Notes: generated from the letters alone by a model not told the origin. Counted from the first letter of the stretch, positions 17,837 to 27,346 are shown. The stretch is DNA of 55,683 nucleotides from Colwellia sp. (GCA_002733765.1 NVWU01000026.1:1-55683); one strand, 5' to 3'. A program made the numbers and translations.

Positions 17837-18331
17837 TTAAAATTGTTTTAATTCATCCCACTCATCATCGGAGAGTAACTTATCTAAATCAACCAAAATA
17901 AGTAATTCACCATCACGGTTAGAGACACCTTGAATAAATTGCGCACTTTCTTCATTACCAACGTTAGGTGCGTCATCTATCTCAGATGCTTTTAGGTATA
18001 CAACCTCTGCAACACTATCAACTAATATACCAATCACTTGTTTTTCTGATTCGATAACAACTACACGGGTATTATCCGTTATATCACAAGGCTCTAGACC
18101 AAAACGAGAACGCGTATCAATAACGGTAACAACATTGCCACGTAAGTTAATAATACCAAGCACATAAAGTGGAGCTCCAGGTACTGGTGCTATTTCACTA
18201 TAACGTAAGACCTCTTGTACTTGCATAACATTGATGCCGTAAATTTCATTTTCAAGCTTAAATGTTACCCATTGAAGCACTTCGTCATTTTCACCTGTTT
18301 TTTTATTAGAACTGCGTCTTTCATCAGACAT
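17837..18331 (-). CDS. cheW: Chemotaxis coupling protein CheW
   Basis: The 164-aa protein has one CheW (SH3-like double barrel) domain spanning about residues 18-155, with the hallmark Tyr-Gly-Ile-Asn-Val, Val-Pro-Gly-Ala-Pro and Gly-Ile-Ile-Asn-Leu-Arg-Gly motifs. It bridges chemoreceptors to the kinase CheA in the polar array. A short polar N-terminal tail precedes the domain. It is the last canonical che gene of the run but is separated from parP by 316 bp that hold a MITE-like element, so it may need its own promoter. Confidence 0.94.
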   Translation of the reverse strand: MSDERRSSNKKTGENDEVLQWVTFKLENEIYGINVMQVQEVLRYSEIAPVPGAPLYVLGIINLRGNVVTVIDTRSRFGLEPCDITDNTRVVVIESEKQVIGILVDSVAEVVYLKASEIDDAPNVGNEESAQFIQGVSNRDGELLILVDLDKLLSDDEWDELKQF

Positions 18332-18363
18332 ACCACTTGCCTCTCAAATTTTTTATAAAATCC

Positions 18364-18629
18364 ATACCCGCTCCACTTGAAGATGCTCGTTTCAGGAACT
18401 CTGATCGATTCATAATCAAGGTACATTTTTTATTAAGGGTTACTCCCTTAAAAAGAAATGTAACGCAGAGAATGATTTGCTCAGCCTTCCCCAAAGGGCT
18501 GGTTTAGAAACGCATTATACTGCGTTATTGATTTAGACAAGGGAATAACCATTCTCTTCAATCAATGCCTTACCTAAAGGCGTTTCTAATTCCAGCTGAA
18601 TCATACATCTTCAAGTGGAACGGATATAT
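18364..18629. mobile_element. MITE-like element A1 between parP and cheW
   Basis: This about 266-bp non-coding block fills most of the 316-bp gap. Its ends are inverted repeats of about 22 bp (18364-18385 and 18606-18629) sharing CATCTTCAAGTGGA and CGG with two mismatches. It has no ORF. Its interior (18521-18571) closely matches 28441-28490 in the flhF-flhG gap, and its right end resembles 41098-41119. Terminal inverted repeats, small size, absence of coding and multiple copies fit a non-autonomous transposable element. No clear target duplication was identified. Confidence 0.68.
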
Positions 18630-18647
18630 ACTTAACCGTTAATAACA

Positions 18648-19427
18648 TTATGAATCAACTTCATTAATTCCGCTACCATCATTGAGTAATTGAATTAATG
18701 AATCGACATCAAGTAATGCACACATTTTATCTTTAACCAAACCAGCTAGCCAAGGTCTCTTGCTAGGTGAGTCTATCCATTTAACCTCTTCCTGCTTTAA
18801 AATTACCGTATCAATTAAATTTTCAGCAGATAAGCCCCAGCCACTTTTATTTAGCATAATAATATACTGATAATTTAGTGATGCTTTTAATTTTTCGTCA
18901 CATTTTTCTGGCATTACCCATAATGCAGTGTCAACAACATTAATTTTTTCATCTCTATACAACATTACGCCTTTAAACCATTTAGGTTTCCCCACTAATG
19001 ACGTTGTTTTATCAACCTGATGAATTCCACCCAACTCAATTAAAGGAACCGCTAATATTAAGCCTCCTACATCAAAGTACAGTGCTTGAAAGTCACCTTC
19101 TCTATATAGCTTTTGAGATTTAACACTAACATCACCATGACTTTTTTGCGTAACTAAGCTTGTTTCAACTGCACTTTTTATCGTGTCTATTACAGCAATA
19201 CTTTTATTGCTTAACGGCTCATTAACACTTTTTCGTGTCATGACTTCAGTTTCTTTAACATCTAGGTTTGCATTGACATTTTGTAGTAAATCTTCTAACT
19301 GTTTGTTTTCAGTTATACTTTCAGCGACACTATTTTCTGGTTTTTTTTGCACCGGAGTTTCATCCGTCATTAATTCAGACAGATAATTTTTCATTACTTT
19401 ATTACTTGCTGCTAATGGTTTTGCCAT
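18648..19427 (-). CDS. parP: ParP-like CheW-domain protein for polar array localisation
   Basis: The 259-aa protein has a polar, Ser/Lys/Glu-rich N-terminal half (1-105) without a clear fold and a C-terminal CheW-like domain (about 110-250). It sits directly beside the ParA-like parC gene. In Vibrio the equivalent pair ParC/ParP recruits and holds chemotaxis arrays at the pole, ParP binding both ParC and CheA and preventing array loss at division. The name rests on this context and domain layout. It could also be described as a second CheW. It starts 14 bp after the parC stop. Confidence 0.8.
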   Translation of the reverse strand: MAKPLAASNKVMKNYLSELMTDETPVQKKPENSVAESITENKQLEDLLQNVNANLDVKETEVMTRKSVNEPLSNKSIAVIDTIKSAVETSLVTQKSHGDVSVKSQKLYREGDFQALYFDVGGLILAVPLIELGGIHQVDKTTSLVGKPKWFKGVMLYRDEKINVVDTALWVMPEKCDEKLKASLNYQYIIMLNKSGWGLSAENLIDTVILKQEEVKWIDSPSKRPWLAGLVKDKMCALLDVDSLIQLLNDGSGINEVDS

Positions 19428-19441
19428 TTACTTTCTACTTC

Positions 19442-20206
19442 TTAAGCTGATTTCATTAAATAATCTAATAAACTTTTATAAGCAAAAACCCCTCGAGTAT
19501 TTGCCGCAAAATGCGAAGGAACTTTTTGTGCAAGGCTCGCATTTCTAAAATTAGTATCAATTGGGATGACTCCAGGCCAAACTTTTTCTTTATGAGTATC
19601 CTGTAATTGTTGATAAGCTAAAATAGAGGCTTTAGTTCGTTTATCAAACATAGTAGGCACTATAGTGTATCGAAAAGGTTTTTCTTGTTCGCCTTGCATT
19701 AGCTCCATGGTTTTAATCATTCGCTCTAATCCTTTTAATGCTAAAAATTCAGTTTGCACTGGTACAACTATTTGATCTGCGGCGGCTAAGGCATTCACCA
19801 TAAGTACACCTAATACAGGCGGGCAATCCATCAAAACATAATCATAATCTTGTGAAATTTTTCGCATGGCTTTTTTTAGTACTAGGCCCATACCACCTTT
19901 AGCCCCTAATGAACGATCTAGCGTTGCTAGCCCCATTGTTGCTGGTAATATATCTATATGACTATACTGTGTCGGACATAAACTTTGCAAAATTTGTTCC
20001 GTTGAAGACTCCTGTGTAAATAAATCATATACACTCAATTCTAAATCTTCAGACTCAATACCAAAATAATAACTCAACGATGCGTGGGGATCAGTATCAA
20101 CTAACAACACTCTTTTATTACGCTCAGCTAACAGCCCGGCTAAAGCGATAGTTGTTGTTGTTTTACCAACACCACCTTTCTGATTTGCTACCGTCCAAAC
20201 TTCCAA
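19442..20206 (-). CDS. parC: ParA-like ATPase ParC, polar chemotaxis localisation
   Basis: The 254-aa ParA/MinD ATPase has the deviant Walker A KGGVGKTT at 10-17, a Pro-His-Ala-Ser-Leu switch region, and Asp-Cys-Pro-Pro Walker B. In Vibrio, chromosomal ParC between mot/che genes and parP places chemotaxis arrays at the old pole. The context here is identical, so the role is transferred with fair confidence. The start is TTG at 20206 with AGGA seven bases upstream. It is unrelated to topoisomerase IV subunit ParC despite the shared name. Confidence 0.86.
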   Translation of the reverse strand: MEVWTVANQKGGVGKTTTTIALAGLLAERNKRVLLVDTDPHASLSYYFGIESEDLELSVYDLFTQESSTEQILQSLCPTQYSHIDILPATMGLATLDRSLGAKGGMGLVLKKAMRKISQDYDYVLMDCPPVLGVLMVNALAAADQIVVPVQTEFLALKGLERMIKTMELMQGEQEKPFRYTIVPTMFDKRTKASILAYQQLQDTHKEKVWPGVIPIDTNFRNASLAQKVPSHFAANTRGVFAYKSLLDYLMKSA

Positions 20207-20226
20207 TCGTTATTCCTAATACTTAT

Positions 20227-21246
20227 TTAAGGTTCATTATTATCTTTATTTTCTTGGCTACTGGTAGAACTGTTACTTTGTTTTCCCAAAGTATTGTCAC
20301 TTTCGTTTCTCGTCGTGATACGAATACCACCATTAGCTAAACGAATAATTTTAATTTCATTATTCTGCTCACCTGACTCAATTGCTTTCGTTATTGCTTC
20401 AACATCTTTCACACTGATTGTTGGAGTGTTTAACAAATTTGACCTTTCTAAGCCATATTTCGAAATTGCTACCACTACTTTCCGATTTTTTGCACGCCCT
20501 TGAGCAGTAGCATTATCAGCACTAGGGTAGTATTGTCCATAGCCTTCAATAGCCATTCGAGCAGGGTTCATACCTAAATTTTCTAAAAGCTGTAAAATAG
20601 CAGTGGCTCGATAAACAGATAATTCCCAGTTTGAAGAAAAAATTTCGGTATTAATTGTTTGATTATCAGTATAACCTCTTACTCGCACAAAGTTAGTGAC
20701 TTCATCGATAACATCATAAATAACCGCCAAAATATTAGTTGCTGAATTAGTTGTCGAAGAAGAACCACTTGGAAACAACAAACCACTATTTAATTCTATT
20801 TCTAGCCAATCACCATCGACTTGTAACTGAGCATAGCCAGATTCTACTAACTCATAAAGTGCTGCATGTAATTCCTCTTCTAATGAGGTTAAGTTAGTGC
20901 CTACCTGAGAATGAGATATATTTGATAAACTTTGCTCACCTTCTAACAGTTGTGGGCCAGCAACATCAAGTATGCCATTACCATATAACCTTTTATTTGT
21001 TTTACTGCTATTTACATTAAGAATATCATCACCGTGACCACGATTTTTAGGCTGCTCACTAGTCGATTGAAAAATACGTCCTACTGATTCAGTAATAGTT
21101 TCAAATGGTTTTTCATTAACCATCGCCATCGCATAAAGCACCACAAATAAGGCAAAGAGTAAGGTCATATAATCGGCATAAGAAACAAGCCAACGGTGAA
21201 CATTTTCATGTTCTACATAATGTCTTCTTTTGCGTAAGCGATTCAC
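20227..21246 (-). CDS. motD: Flagellar stator protein MotD (MotB family)
   Basis: The 339-aa protein has a basic cytoplasmic N-terminus, one transmembrane helix (about 20-42) holding the ion-conducting Asp at 25 (motif Ser-Tyr-Ala-Asp-Tyr-Met-Thr-Leu), a plug/linker region, and a C-terminal OmpA-like peptidoglycan-binding domain (about 165-290, with Arg-Gly-Tyr-Thr-Asp and Ala-Lys-Asn-Arg-Lys). About 50 low-complexity residues follow. It anchors the stator to the cell wall. The GTG start overlaps the motC stop by four bases. Context between cheB and parC matches MotD of Pseudomonas. Confidence 0.9.
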   Translation of the reverse strand: MNRLRKRRHYVEHENVHRWLVSYADYMTLLFALFVVLYAMAMVNEKPFETITESVGRIFQSTSEQPKNRGHGDDILNVNSSKTNKRLYGNGILDVAGPQLLEGEQSLSNISHSQVGTNLTSLEEELHAALYELVESGYAQLQVDGDWLEIELNSGLLFPSGSSSTTNSATNILAVIYDVIDEVTNFVRVRGYTDNQTINTEIFSSNWELSVYRATAILQLLENLGMNPARMAIEGYGQYYPSADNATAQGRAKNRKVVVAISKYGLERSNLLNTPTISVKDVEAITKAIESGEQNNEIKIIRLANGGIRITTRNESDNTLGKQSNSSTSSQENKDNNEP

Positions 21247-21989
21247 TGCTCTAACCTAAATGCTGATAATTTATTGGCGATTGCATGTGGATTTTCGCCA
21301 TGAGCAATAGATATCAAACCTTCCGAAATCATTTCACGATACATGGTTTGTTGATGAATAATGGCTCTGATTTTGTTGGCAATAGGTAAATAAATTAAAT
21401 TAGCAAAACCAACACCATATATAGTCGCAATGAAAGCGGTGGCAATACCTTGCCCAAGTAAAGAGGGTTCAGTTAAGTTACTCATGGCATGAATAAGTCC
21501 TAATACAGCACCTAATATACCGATAGTTGGGCTGTAACCCCCCATAGACTCAAATACATTTGCCGAGCGCAAATTATGTTCTCGGTAAATATCTAAATCT
21601 AACTCTAACGAGACCCTTAAGTTATCAAGTTCAACACCATCTACCAATAAATTCAAACCTTTTTGGGTATAACTATCTTCGACATCAAGCGCTATATCTT
21701 CTAATGCCAAATACCCTGACTCTCGTGACTTTTCAGCCCAATGGACAATATTGTCTATGCCTTGCTCAATATCATAACATGGCGGTACAAACACCCATTT
21801 TAATAGTGAAAAAGCATGAAAAAATTGGCTACTTGATGACTGCAGCATAACTGCGCCTAACGTACCACCAACCACAATAATAAAGGCTGGCAACTCAAAC
21901 AACGTGGCGATAGAGCCTCCGTCTATAGCGAACCCTACATAAATAGCTAAGATTGCAATGACAATACCAGCAATACTTAGTCTATCCAT
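21243..21989 (-). CDS. motC: Flagellar stator protein MotC (MotA family)
   Basis: The 248-aa protein has four hydrophobic helices (about 5-22, 30-50, 145-170, 180-205) and a cytoplasmic loop of about 90 residues between helices 2 and 3 that contacts FliG. This is the MotA/PomA layout. With MotD it forms the torque-generating ion channel. The coupling ion cannot be decided safely from sequence alone. Its start overlaps the cheB stop by eight bases and its stop overlaps motD by four, so the three are translationally coupled. Confidence 0.91.
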   Translation of the reverse strand: MDRLSIAGIVIAILAIYVGFAIDGGSIATLFELPAFIIVVGGTLGAVMLQSSSSQFFHAFSLLKWVFVPPCYDIEQGIDNIVHWAEKSRESGYLALEDIALDVEDSYTQKGLNLLVDGVELDNLRVSLELDLDIYREHNLRSANVFESMGGYSPTIGILGAVLGLIHAMSNLTEPSLLGQGIATAFIATIYGVGFANLIYLPIANKIRAIIHQQTMYREMISEGLISIAHGENPHAIANKLSAFRLEQ

Positions 21990-23145
21990 GTTTTATTTCC
22001 TTAAGTATAGCGTTTGATATTGTTTCTAACGGCAACGATAGTTGCGAAATACCCGCGGCAGTAACCGCTTGTGGCATACCATATACCACACAGGTCTGCT
22101 CATCTTGAGCCCAAATTGTCGAACCTCTCGCTTTTAACATTCGAGACCCCTCTCGGCCATCAGCACCCATTCCCGTTAAAATAACACCTAAGACATTACC
22201 GGAAAATACTTTTGCCGCTGAGCCAAAACTCACATCGACACTAGGTTTAAAGGTTATTTTTGCTGAGTTATCATCAATTATTTTTATTTTAGCTGCATTT
22301 TCTGTACCAGTTATAACCATTTGACGCCCCCCAGGGGCTAAATAAGCACAACCCGCTTTAAGTACATCACCATCACTGGCTTCTTTAACATTTACTTTAC
22401 ACAAAGAGTCCAACCGACTCGCAAAAGCATGAGTAAATGTTGCCGGCATATGCTGAACCATAATGATAGGTAAAGGGAAATTTTGTGGTAATTGGGTTAA
22501 TATTTTTTGTAATGCCACAGGCCCTCCCGTAGAAGTGCCTATTGCTAATAATTTATACTTTTTCCCTGAGGGTTTTATTATTGGCAGCGTGAGAGTTTTC
22601 GCACTATGGGCTGGAACCGTTTTTGACGCGATGGAGGTTAATGGCTTTCTGGTATTTAAAGACGCTTGGTTGCTCGGCGTTCGATTGCTAAGAGTTAGGC
22701 TAACCGAAGAAGGATGATTTGACGATAAGCTACGTCTAGTTAATCCACGTTTTTTAGCCAGTTGGGTAACTCGTTGTCTTAACAAACTTCCTGCTTCATC
22801 ACTATTTTTGGCAATATCACTAAATTTTTTTGGAAGAAAATCTAAAGCGCCCGCTTCTAACGCTTCTATAGTCGCTTTAGCACCTTGATGCGTTAAAGAA
22901 GAGAACATTAAAATAGCTGTTGGAGATTTCGCCATTATTTGTTTTACCGCAGCAATACCATTTAAAACAGGCATTTCAATATCCATGGTAATAACATCAG
23001 GTTTTAGCAAAAGGGCTTTGTCTACCGCTTCTTGACCATTTACTGCGACATCAACAACGTCTAACTGCGGATCTTTATTTAGTATATCGGTGACTCGTCG
23101 TCTAAAAAAACTTGAATCATCAACAACGAGTACCTTGTAGGTCAT
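21982..23145 (-). CDS. cheB: Chemotaxis protein-glutamate methylesterase CheB
   Basis: The 387-aa protein has an N-terminal receiver (D9, D10, phospho-acceptor D55), a Ser/Thr/Lys-rich linker (about 140-195), and a C-terminal methylesterase domain with the catalytic triad Ser (Ile-Gly-Thr-Ser-Thr-Gly-Gly-Pro), His (Gln-His-Met-Pro) and Asp (Gly-Met-Gly-Ala-Asp-Gly). It removes methyl groups from chemoreceptors, giving adaptation, and is activated by CheA. No cheR is in the window. Start follows cheA by 67 bp. Confidence 0.94.
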   Translation of the reverse strand: MTYKVLVVDDSSFFRRRVTDILNKDPQLDVVDVAVNGQEAVDKALLLKPDVITMDIEMPVLNGIAAVKQIMAKSPTAILMFSSLTHQGAKATIEALEAGALDFLPKKFSDIAKNSDEAGSLLRQRVTQLAKKRGLTRRSLSSNHPSSVSLTLSNRTPSNQASLNTRKPLTSIASKTVPAHSAKTLTLPIIKPSGKKYKLLAIGTSTGGPVALQKILTQLPQNFPLPIIMVQHMPATFTHAFASRLDSLCKVNVKEASDGDVLKAGCAYLAPGGRQMVITGTENAAKIKIIDDNSAKITFKPSVDVSFGSAAKVFSGNVLGVILTGMGADGREGSRMLKARGSTIWAQDEQTCVVYGMPQAVTAAGISQLSLPLETISNAILKEIKHG

Positions 23146-23212
23146 CTATTCCCTCAACTTTAAATAATCATACTCAATCTATTTAACAATTTGAGTATGT
23201 TTCACCAATGAG

Positions 23213-25324
23213 CTATGAACGCAATTTTTTATCCATCGGTAATTTTTTGGCATAAAACCTCAACAGACTAGGTATATCTATAATTAAAGCGATACCACCA
23301 TCACTCGTTATAGTTGCCCCTGCCATGCCAGGCGTTCCATGTAATAACCTATCAAGTGGTTTAATTACTACTTCTTCTTGTCCGATTAATCTATCAACAA
23401 CAAACGCTATTTGTTGACTTCCCAGTTGCACAATAACAACATGGCCTTTGTCACGTGCTTTATCTTCACAATCTCTCACTAACCATTGATCTAAATAAAA
23501 TAAAGGGATAGCTTTTTCACGAACAATTATGGTTAACTGACCATCAACACGATTTGTCTTAGTTAAATCTAAATGGAAAATTTCATTTACTGCAGCAAGA
23601 GATAAAGCAAAAGTTTGCTTACCAACAACAACCATTAGAGTAGGTAATATTGCTAAGGTTAATGGCACTTTAATTTCTAAAACAGTACCAACCCCCATTT
23701 CTGAATCGATATTAACGGTACCATTTAGTTGGGCAATTTTAGTTTTTACTACATCCATGCCAACCCCACGGCCTGACACTTCAGATATTTCAGTTTTAGT
23801 AGAGAAACCTGGGGCGAAAATCAAACTAAAAGCTTCTTTATCTGGCATTTTTGCTGCTGCTTCTGCATCAAGTACACCACGTTCAACGGCAATACTTTTT
23901 AATTTTTCAGCATCCATACCCGCACCATCATCTTTAATGGTTAATAGAATATGATCGCCTTCTTGAGAAGCAGATAAAACCACACTACCTTGACGCGGTT
24001 TCCCCATGGCTTCACGAACATCAGGTTTTTCAATCCCGTGATCAACAGAGTTTCTCACTAAATGCACTAAAGGATCGGCTAACGCCTCAACAAGATTTTT
24101 ATCTAAGTCTGTTTCTTCACCCTCTAAAACAAGCTGTATATCTTTATCTAAACTGCGTGCTAAGTCTCGTACTACTCGAGGAAAACGACCAAATACTTTT
24201 TTAATTGGTTGCATGCGGGTTTTCATTACCGCACCCTGTAAATCAGTAGTCACGGCATCTAAATTTGATACTGCTTTATTTAAATTTTCATCATCAGACA
24301 GTAGTCCTAGGCTCGTTAAACGATTTCTGACTAGTACTAATTCGCCCACCATATTCATGATTATATCAAGTCGTTTGGTGTCAACTCTTACTGTTGTTTC
24401 AGCTTGAGGAACGGATGGTTGAGAAGGTTTTTTACTCACTGGTGCAGCTTTTAATACTGGCTTCGCTGCCGGTTTAGAAATAGGTTTAACCGCTTCAGGT
24501 ATTTTTTTATTCGGTGTTGGTGAAGGCGTTTTGTCTATCGGTAGTGAGGGACTCACTCCTGCTTTAGGCGCATTACCTTTACCATGTAACTCATCAAGTA
24601 AGCTTTCAAATTCATCATCGTTAATCTCATCTGAAGAAGTATTCGATGGTGTATGTGAATGGCTAATGTTTGCTGAAAAAGCACCTTGACCATGTAATTC
24701 ATCCAATAATGATTCAAATTCATCATCAGAAATATCATCACTATTATTAAGCGTGGAGCTAACATCGGCAGTCTGTTGAGCAGGGACAGAAGAAGGACTA
24801 CCGCTACCATGTAATTCATCAAGTAACCGTTCAAACTCATCTTCACTCATCTCATCAGATGAACTAGACTCAACCGCAACTGGTGCAACTTCTTCAGGAG
24901 TTGCCGCTGGAGCAGGTGCGGTAACTTCTTGCCCTTCAGGCACGCTTAAACGTTTTAATTCCGCTAATAAATTAGCTTCAGCAGCAACTAACGGTTCTTT
25001 ATTTTGCACCAAGACAAACATATCGTTAACCGTATCAAGTGCAGATAAAATAGTATCCATCAGTTCAGCATTAACAGAGCGCTGACCGTTCCGAAGTAAA
25101 TCAAAAATATTTTCGGCACCATGACAAACGTCAACAAGCTCAGATAAAGCAAGAAAACCAGCACCACCTTTTACCGTGTGAAACCCACGAAATATAGCAT
25201 TTAGCAAATCAGCATTATCAACATCATTCTCAAGCTCAACTAATTGCTCAGAAAGTAGTTCGAGTATTTCTCCTGCTTCTACTAAAAAGTCCTGTAGAAT
25301 TTCTTCATCGGCTTCAAAAGACAT
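23213..25324 (-). CDS. cheA: Chemotaxis histidine kinase CheA
   Basis: The 703-aa protein has an N-terminal HPt domain with phospho-His H49 (Phe-His-Thr-Val-Lys-Gly), then a long Ser/Pro-rich linker (about 130-310). A dimerisation helix pair (about 315-370), HATPase domain (about 380-525) and CheW-like regulatory domain (about 530-690) follow. The linker carries three copies of a DDEFESLLDELHG-type motif at about 155-173, 195-212 and 231-248 in place of a recognisable P2 domain. In Vibrio the equivalent region localises CheA through ParP, so these may be docking sites. AGGAG precedes the ATG, 12 bp after cheZ. Confidence 0.94.
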   Translation of the reverse strand: MSFEADEEILQDFLVEAGEILELLSEQLVELENDVDNADLLNAIFRGFHTVKGGAGFLALSELVDVCHGAENIFDLLRNGQRSVNAELMDTILSALDTVNDMFVLVQNKEPLVAAEANLLAELKRLSVPEGQEVTAPAPAATPEEVAPVAVESSSSDEMSEDEFERLLDELHGSGSPSSVPAQQTADVSSTLNNSDDISDDEFESLLDELHGQGAFSANISHSHTPSNTSSDEINDDEFESLLDELHGKGNAPKAGVSPSLPIDKTPSPTPNKKIPEAVKPISKPAAKPVLKAAPVSKKPSQPSVPQAETTVRVDTKRLDIIMNMVGELVLVRNRLTSLGLLSDDENLNKAVSNLDAVTTDLQGAVMKTRMQPIKKVFGRFPRVVRDLARSLDKDIQLVLEGEETDLDKNLVEALADPLVHLVRNSVDHGIEKPDVREAMGKPRQGSVVLSASQEGDHILLTIKDDGAGMDAEKLKSIAVERGVLDAEAAAKMPDKEAFSLIFAPGFSTKTEISEVSGRGVGMDVVKTKIAQLNGTVNIDSEMGVGTVLEIKVPLTLAILPTLMVVVGKQTFALSLAAVNEIFHLDLTKTNRVDGQLTIIVREKAIPLFYLDQWLVRDCEDKARDKGHVVIVQLGSQQIAFVVDRLIGQEEVVIKPLDRLLHGTPGMAGATITSDGGIALIIDIPSLLRFYAKKLPMDKKLRS
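24581..24856 (-). repeat. Three direct copies of a 51-bp coding repeat in cheA
   Basis: Copies lie at 24581-24631, 24689-24739 and 24806-24856, each coding for about 17 residues with Asp-Asp-Glu-Phe-Glu-Ser-Leu-Leu-Asp-Glu-Leu-His-Gly. Spacings are 108 and 117 bp. DNA similarity is high but synonymous sites differ, so the copies are old and kept at the protein level. Confidence 0.85.
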
Positions 25325-25336
25325 TATTTACTCCTG

Positions 25337-26080
25337 TTAAAACCCTAAACTTGATAAAAGATCATCAACATCATCTTGATCTTCAACAACATCATTTCTA
25401 TTTTCTTTGTTAACTATTGGCCCTTCAACTAGATTATCACCGACTTTAGGTAATACACTTTTTTGTGGTTGCTCTGCTGAAATACCAAAGGCAGTTAACA
25501 TAGCAATCAGGCTTTCTTCCACTTCATGAACTAAGTCGATAACTTTACGTATAACTTGTCCGGTCAAATCTTGAAAATCCTGTGCCATCAACACATCAGT
25601 CATTAAACTGTGAATATGTTTAGTTTCTTTACCTGTTGTTGTTAACAAAGTATCAATATCAACACATAATTTCTTAAACTCATGTAAATCTATTTCATTA
25701 TTCATTAACTTAGTCCACGACGGATTAACGCCACGAACTTGTTCCGCAAGATTATCAACGACAGGAAAAATAGACTCGACCACATCCATCGTTTTGTTCG
25801 CCGCTTCTTCAGTACGAGTAATAACATAATTCAAACGTTCTTTAGCGTCTGGAATATCTGCCGTAGCCAAATCACTTAAGCGAGAATCAAGTTGAAAATT
25901 AGCCAAAGAGTCATGTAATTGACGAGTCAATTTACCTATTTCAGCAAATAATTCCGAATTAATTGGATTTTGAATTTTGGCAATCAACGCATCTGCTTCA
26001 TCTTGCTGATCGGTTTCCAACAATTCAACCAAAGATTTAGCCTGTTCTAAAGAGACATGACCTATCATTGCTATATTCAT
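25337..26080 (-). CDS. cheZ: Chemotaxis phosphatase CheZ
   Basis: The 247-aa helical protein has the CheZ active-site helix with Ala-Gln-Asp-Phe-Gln-Asp-Leu-Thr-Gly-Gln (the catalytic Gln lies in this motif). A variable linker and the C-terminal CheY-binding tail ending Asp-Asp-Leu-Leu-Ser-Ser-Leu-Gly-Phe follow. It dephosphorylates CheY-P and so resets motor switching. The ATG at 26080 has AAGGA upstream; a second ATG four codons later is less likely. It lies between cheY and cheA, the normal order. Confidence 0.94.
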   Translation of the reverse strand: MNIAMIGHVSLEQAKSLVELLETDQQDEADALIAKIQNPINSELFAEIGKLTRQLHDSLANFQLDSRLSDLATADIPDAKERLNYVITRTEEAANKTMDVVESIFPVVDNLAEQVRGVNPSWTKLMNNEIDLHEFKKLCVDIDTLLTTTGKETKHIHSLMTDVLMAQDFQDLTGQVIRKVIDLVHEVEESLIAMLTAFGISAEQPQKSVLPKVGDNLVEGPIVNKENRNDVVEDQDDVDDLLSSLGF

Positions 26081-26157
26081 GCAAAGTCCTTAATACGTAA
26101 ACCAAAGCAGGGCTAACTTCATTAAGCATTTAAATAATGACTTAATAAAATGTAAAA

Positions 26158-26541
26158 TTAACCTAGACGTTCAAAAATTTTATCGATTTTAGTTTTGAGC
26201 GTTCCTGCTGTAAACGGTTTAACAATATAGCCATTAACACCTGCTTGAGCAGCCATAATGATTTGTTCTTTTTTCGCTTCTGCTGTAATCAATAATACCG
26301 GGATGTGAGCTAAGCTCGAATCAGCACGTATCGCTTTTAACAAGTCTATACCTTGCATTCCTGGCATATTCCAATCAGTTACCACAAAATCAAAATCACC
26401 ATTTTGAAGCATAGGTAAAGCGGTACTACCATCATCTGCTTCTTGGATATTTGTAAAGCCCAAATCACGTAACAAATTTTTCACTATCCGTCTCATGGTT
26501 GAAAAATCATCAACTACAAGCACTTTCATATTTTTATCCAA
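26158..26541 (-). CDS. cheY: Chemotaxis response regulator CheY
   Basis: The 127-aa single receiver domain has the acidic pair D11/D12, phospho-acceptor D56 (Thr-Asp-Trp-Asn-Met-Pro-Gly), Thr in the Ile-Thr-Ala-Glu-Ala motif and Lys in Val-Lys-Pro-Phe. Phospho-CheY binds FliM and FliN to change rotation. The start is assigned to TTG at 26541 because GGAGG lies five bases upstream and the protein then opens Met-Asp-Lys-Asn-Met-Lys, as in Shewanella homologues. A longer in-frame start at 26565 and an ATG at 26529 fit the ribosome site less well. Confidence 0.94.
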   Translation of the reverse strand: MDKNMKVLVVDDFSTMRRIVKNLLRDLGFTNIQEADDGSTALPMLQNGDFDFVVTDWNMPGMQGIDLLKAIRADSSLAHIPVLLITAEAKKEQIIMAAQAGVNGYIVKPFTAGTLKTKIDKIFERLG

Positions 26542-26626
26542 GGCACCCTCCAGCGAAACATTCAATATTTTTATTTATTATCAACTTAAATTTATAGTTA
26601 ATTTTTTAAGCTAATTGTTATCTTAC

Positions 26627-27346
26627 TCAATTTTGCCAAGATTGCATACGCGCTTTTAATCGATGCATTGCTTGACTATGTATTTGGCTAACACGCGACT
26701 CACTAACATCAAGTACTTGACCAATTTCACGTAAATTTAGTTCTTCATCATAATAAAGAGACAGTACTAGAGCTTCCCGCTCAGGTAAAGTGCTAATACA
26801 TTCAACAAGACCTTTTTTAAAGGTGCTATTCTCAATGCTTTGATATGGATCATCACCATAACAGGTTTCATCAAGTTTAAGTGCATCTTCACTAACACCA
26901 AGTTCATCAATACCCAGTATTTTACCTGTGCTAACTTCACTTAATATTTGATGATACTTATTTAATGAAAGTCCAAGTTTTTCAGCAACTTCTACATCAG
27001 TAACATCACGGCCTAATTGGGCTTCTAATTGCTTAATTGCCTCACTAACCATGCGGCTATTTTTATGCACAGAGCGAGGCGTCCAGTCACCACGGCGCAT
27101 TTCGTCTAACATTGCACCACGAATACGAATACCAGCAAAAGTTTCAAAGCTTGCACCTTTCGTGTTGTCAAAATTATTGGCGGCTTCAAATAAACCAATC
27201 ATGCCTGACTGAATTAAATCATCAACAAGAACACTGGCAGGTAAACGCGCCAACAAATGGTAGGCTATTCGTTTGACTAATACCGTGTGCTGCTCAAGTA
27301 AAGCCGATTTATCCACTTGATTATTATAAGTACTAACTTTTACCAC
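26627..27346 (-). CDS. fliA: Flagellar sigma factor FliA (sigma-28)
   Basis: The 239-aa sigma-70-family factor has region 2 (about 25-95, with Asp-Asp-Leu-Ile-Gln-Ser-Gly-Met-Ile-Gly-Leu and Arg-Ile-Arg-Gly-Ala-Met-Leu-Asp-Glu), region 3 (about 105-160) and region 4 helix-turn-helix (about 185-235). It directs RNA polymerase to late flagellar genes such as flagellin, motor and chemotaxis genes and is held by FlgM until the hook is complete (flgM is not in this window). Probable start is GTG at 27346. It lies 71 bp after flhG. Confidence 0.94.
   Translation of the reverse strand: MVKVSTYNNQVDKSALLEQHTVLVKRIAYHLLARLPASVLVDDLIQSGMIGLFEAANNFDNTKGASFETFAGIRIRGAMLDEMRRGDWTPRSVHKNSRMVSEAIKQLEAQLGRDVTDVEVAEKLGLSLNKYHQILSEVSTGKILGIDELGVSEDALKLDETCYGDDPYQSIENSTFKKGLVECISTLPEREALVLSLYYDEELNLREIGQVLDVSESRVSQIHSQAMHRLKARMQSWQN

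Noticed and set aside
18648..19427. Calling this gene CheV
   Set aside because: CheV needs a C-terminal receiver after the CheW domain. Here the CheW-like domain is C-terminal and the neighbour is ParC, so ParP fits better.
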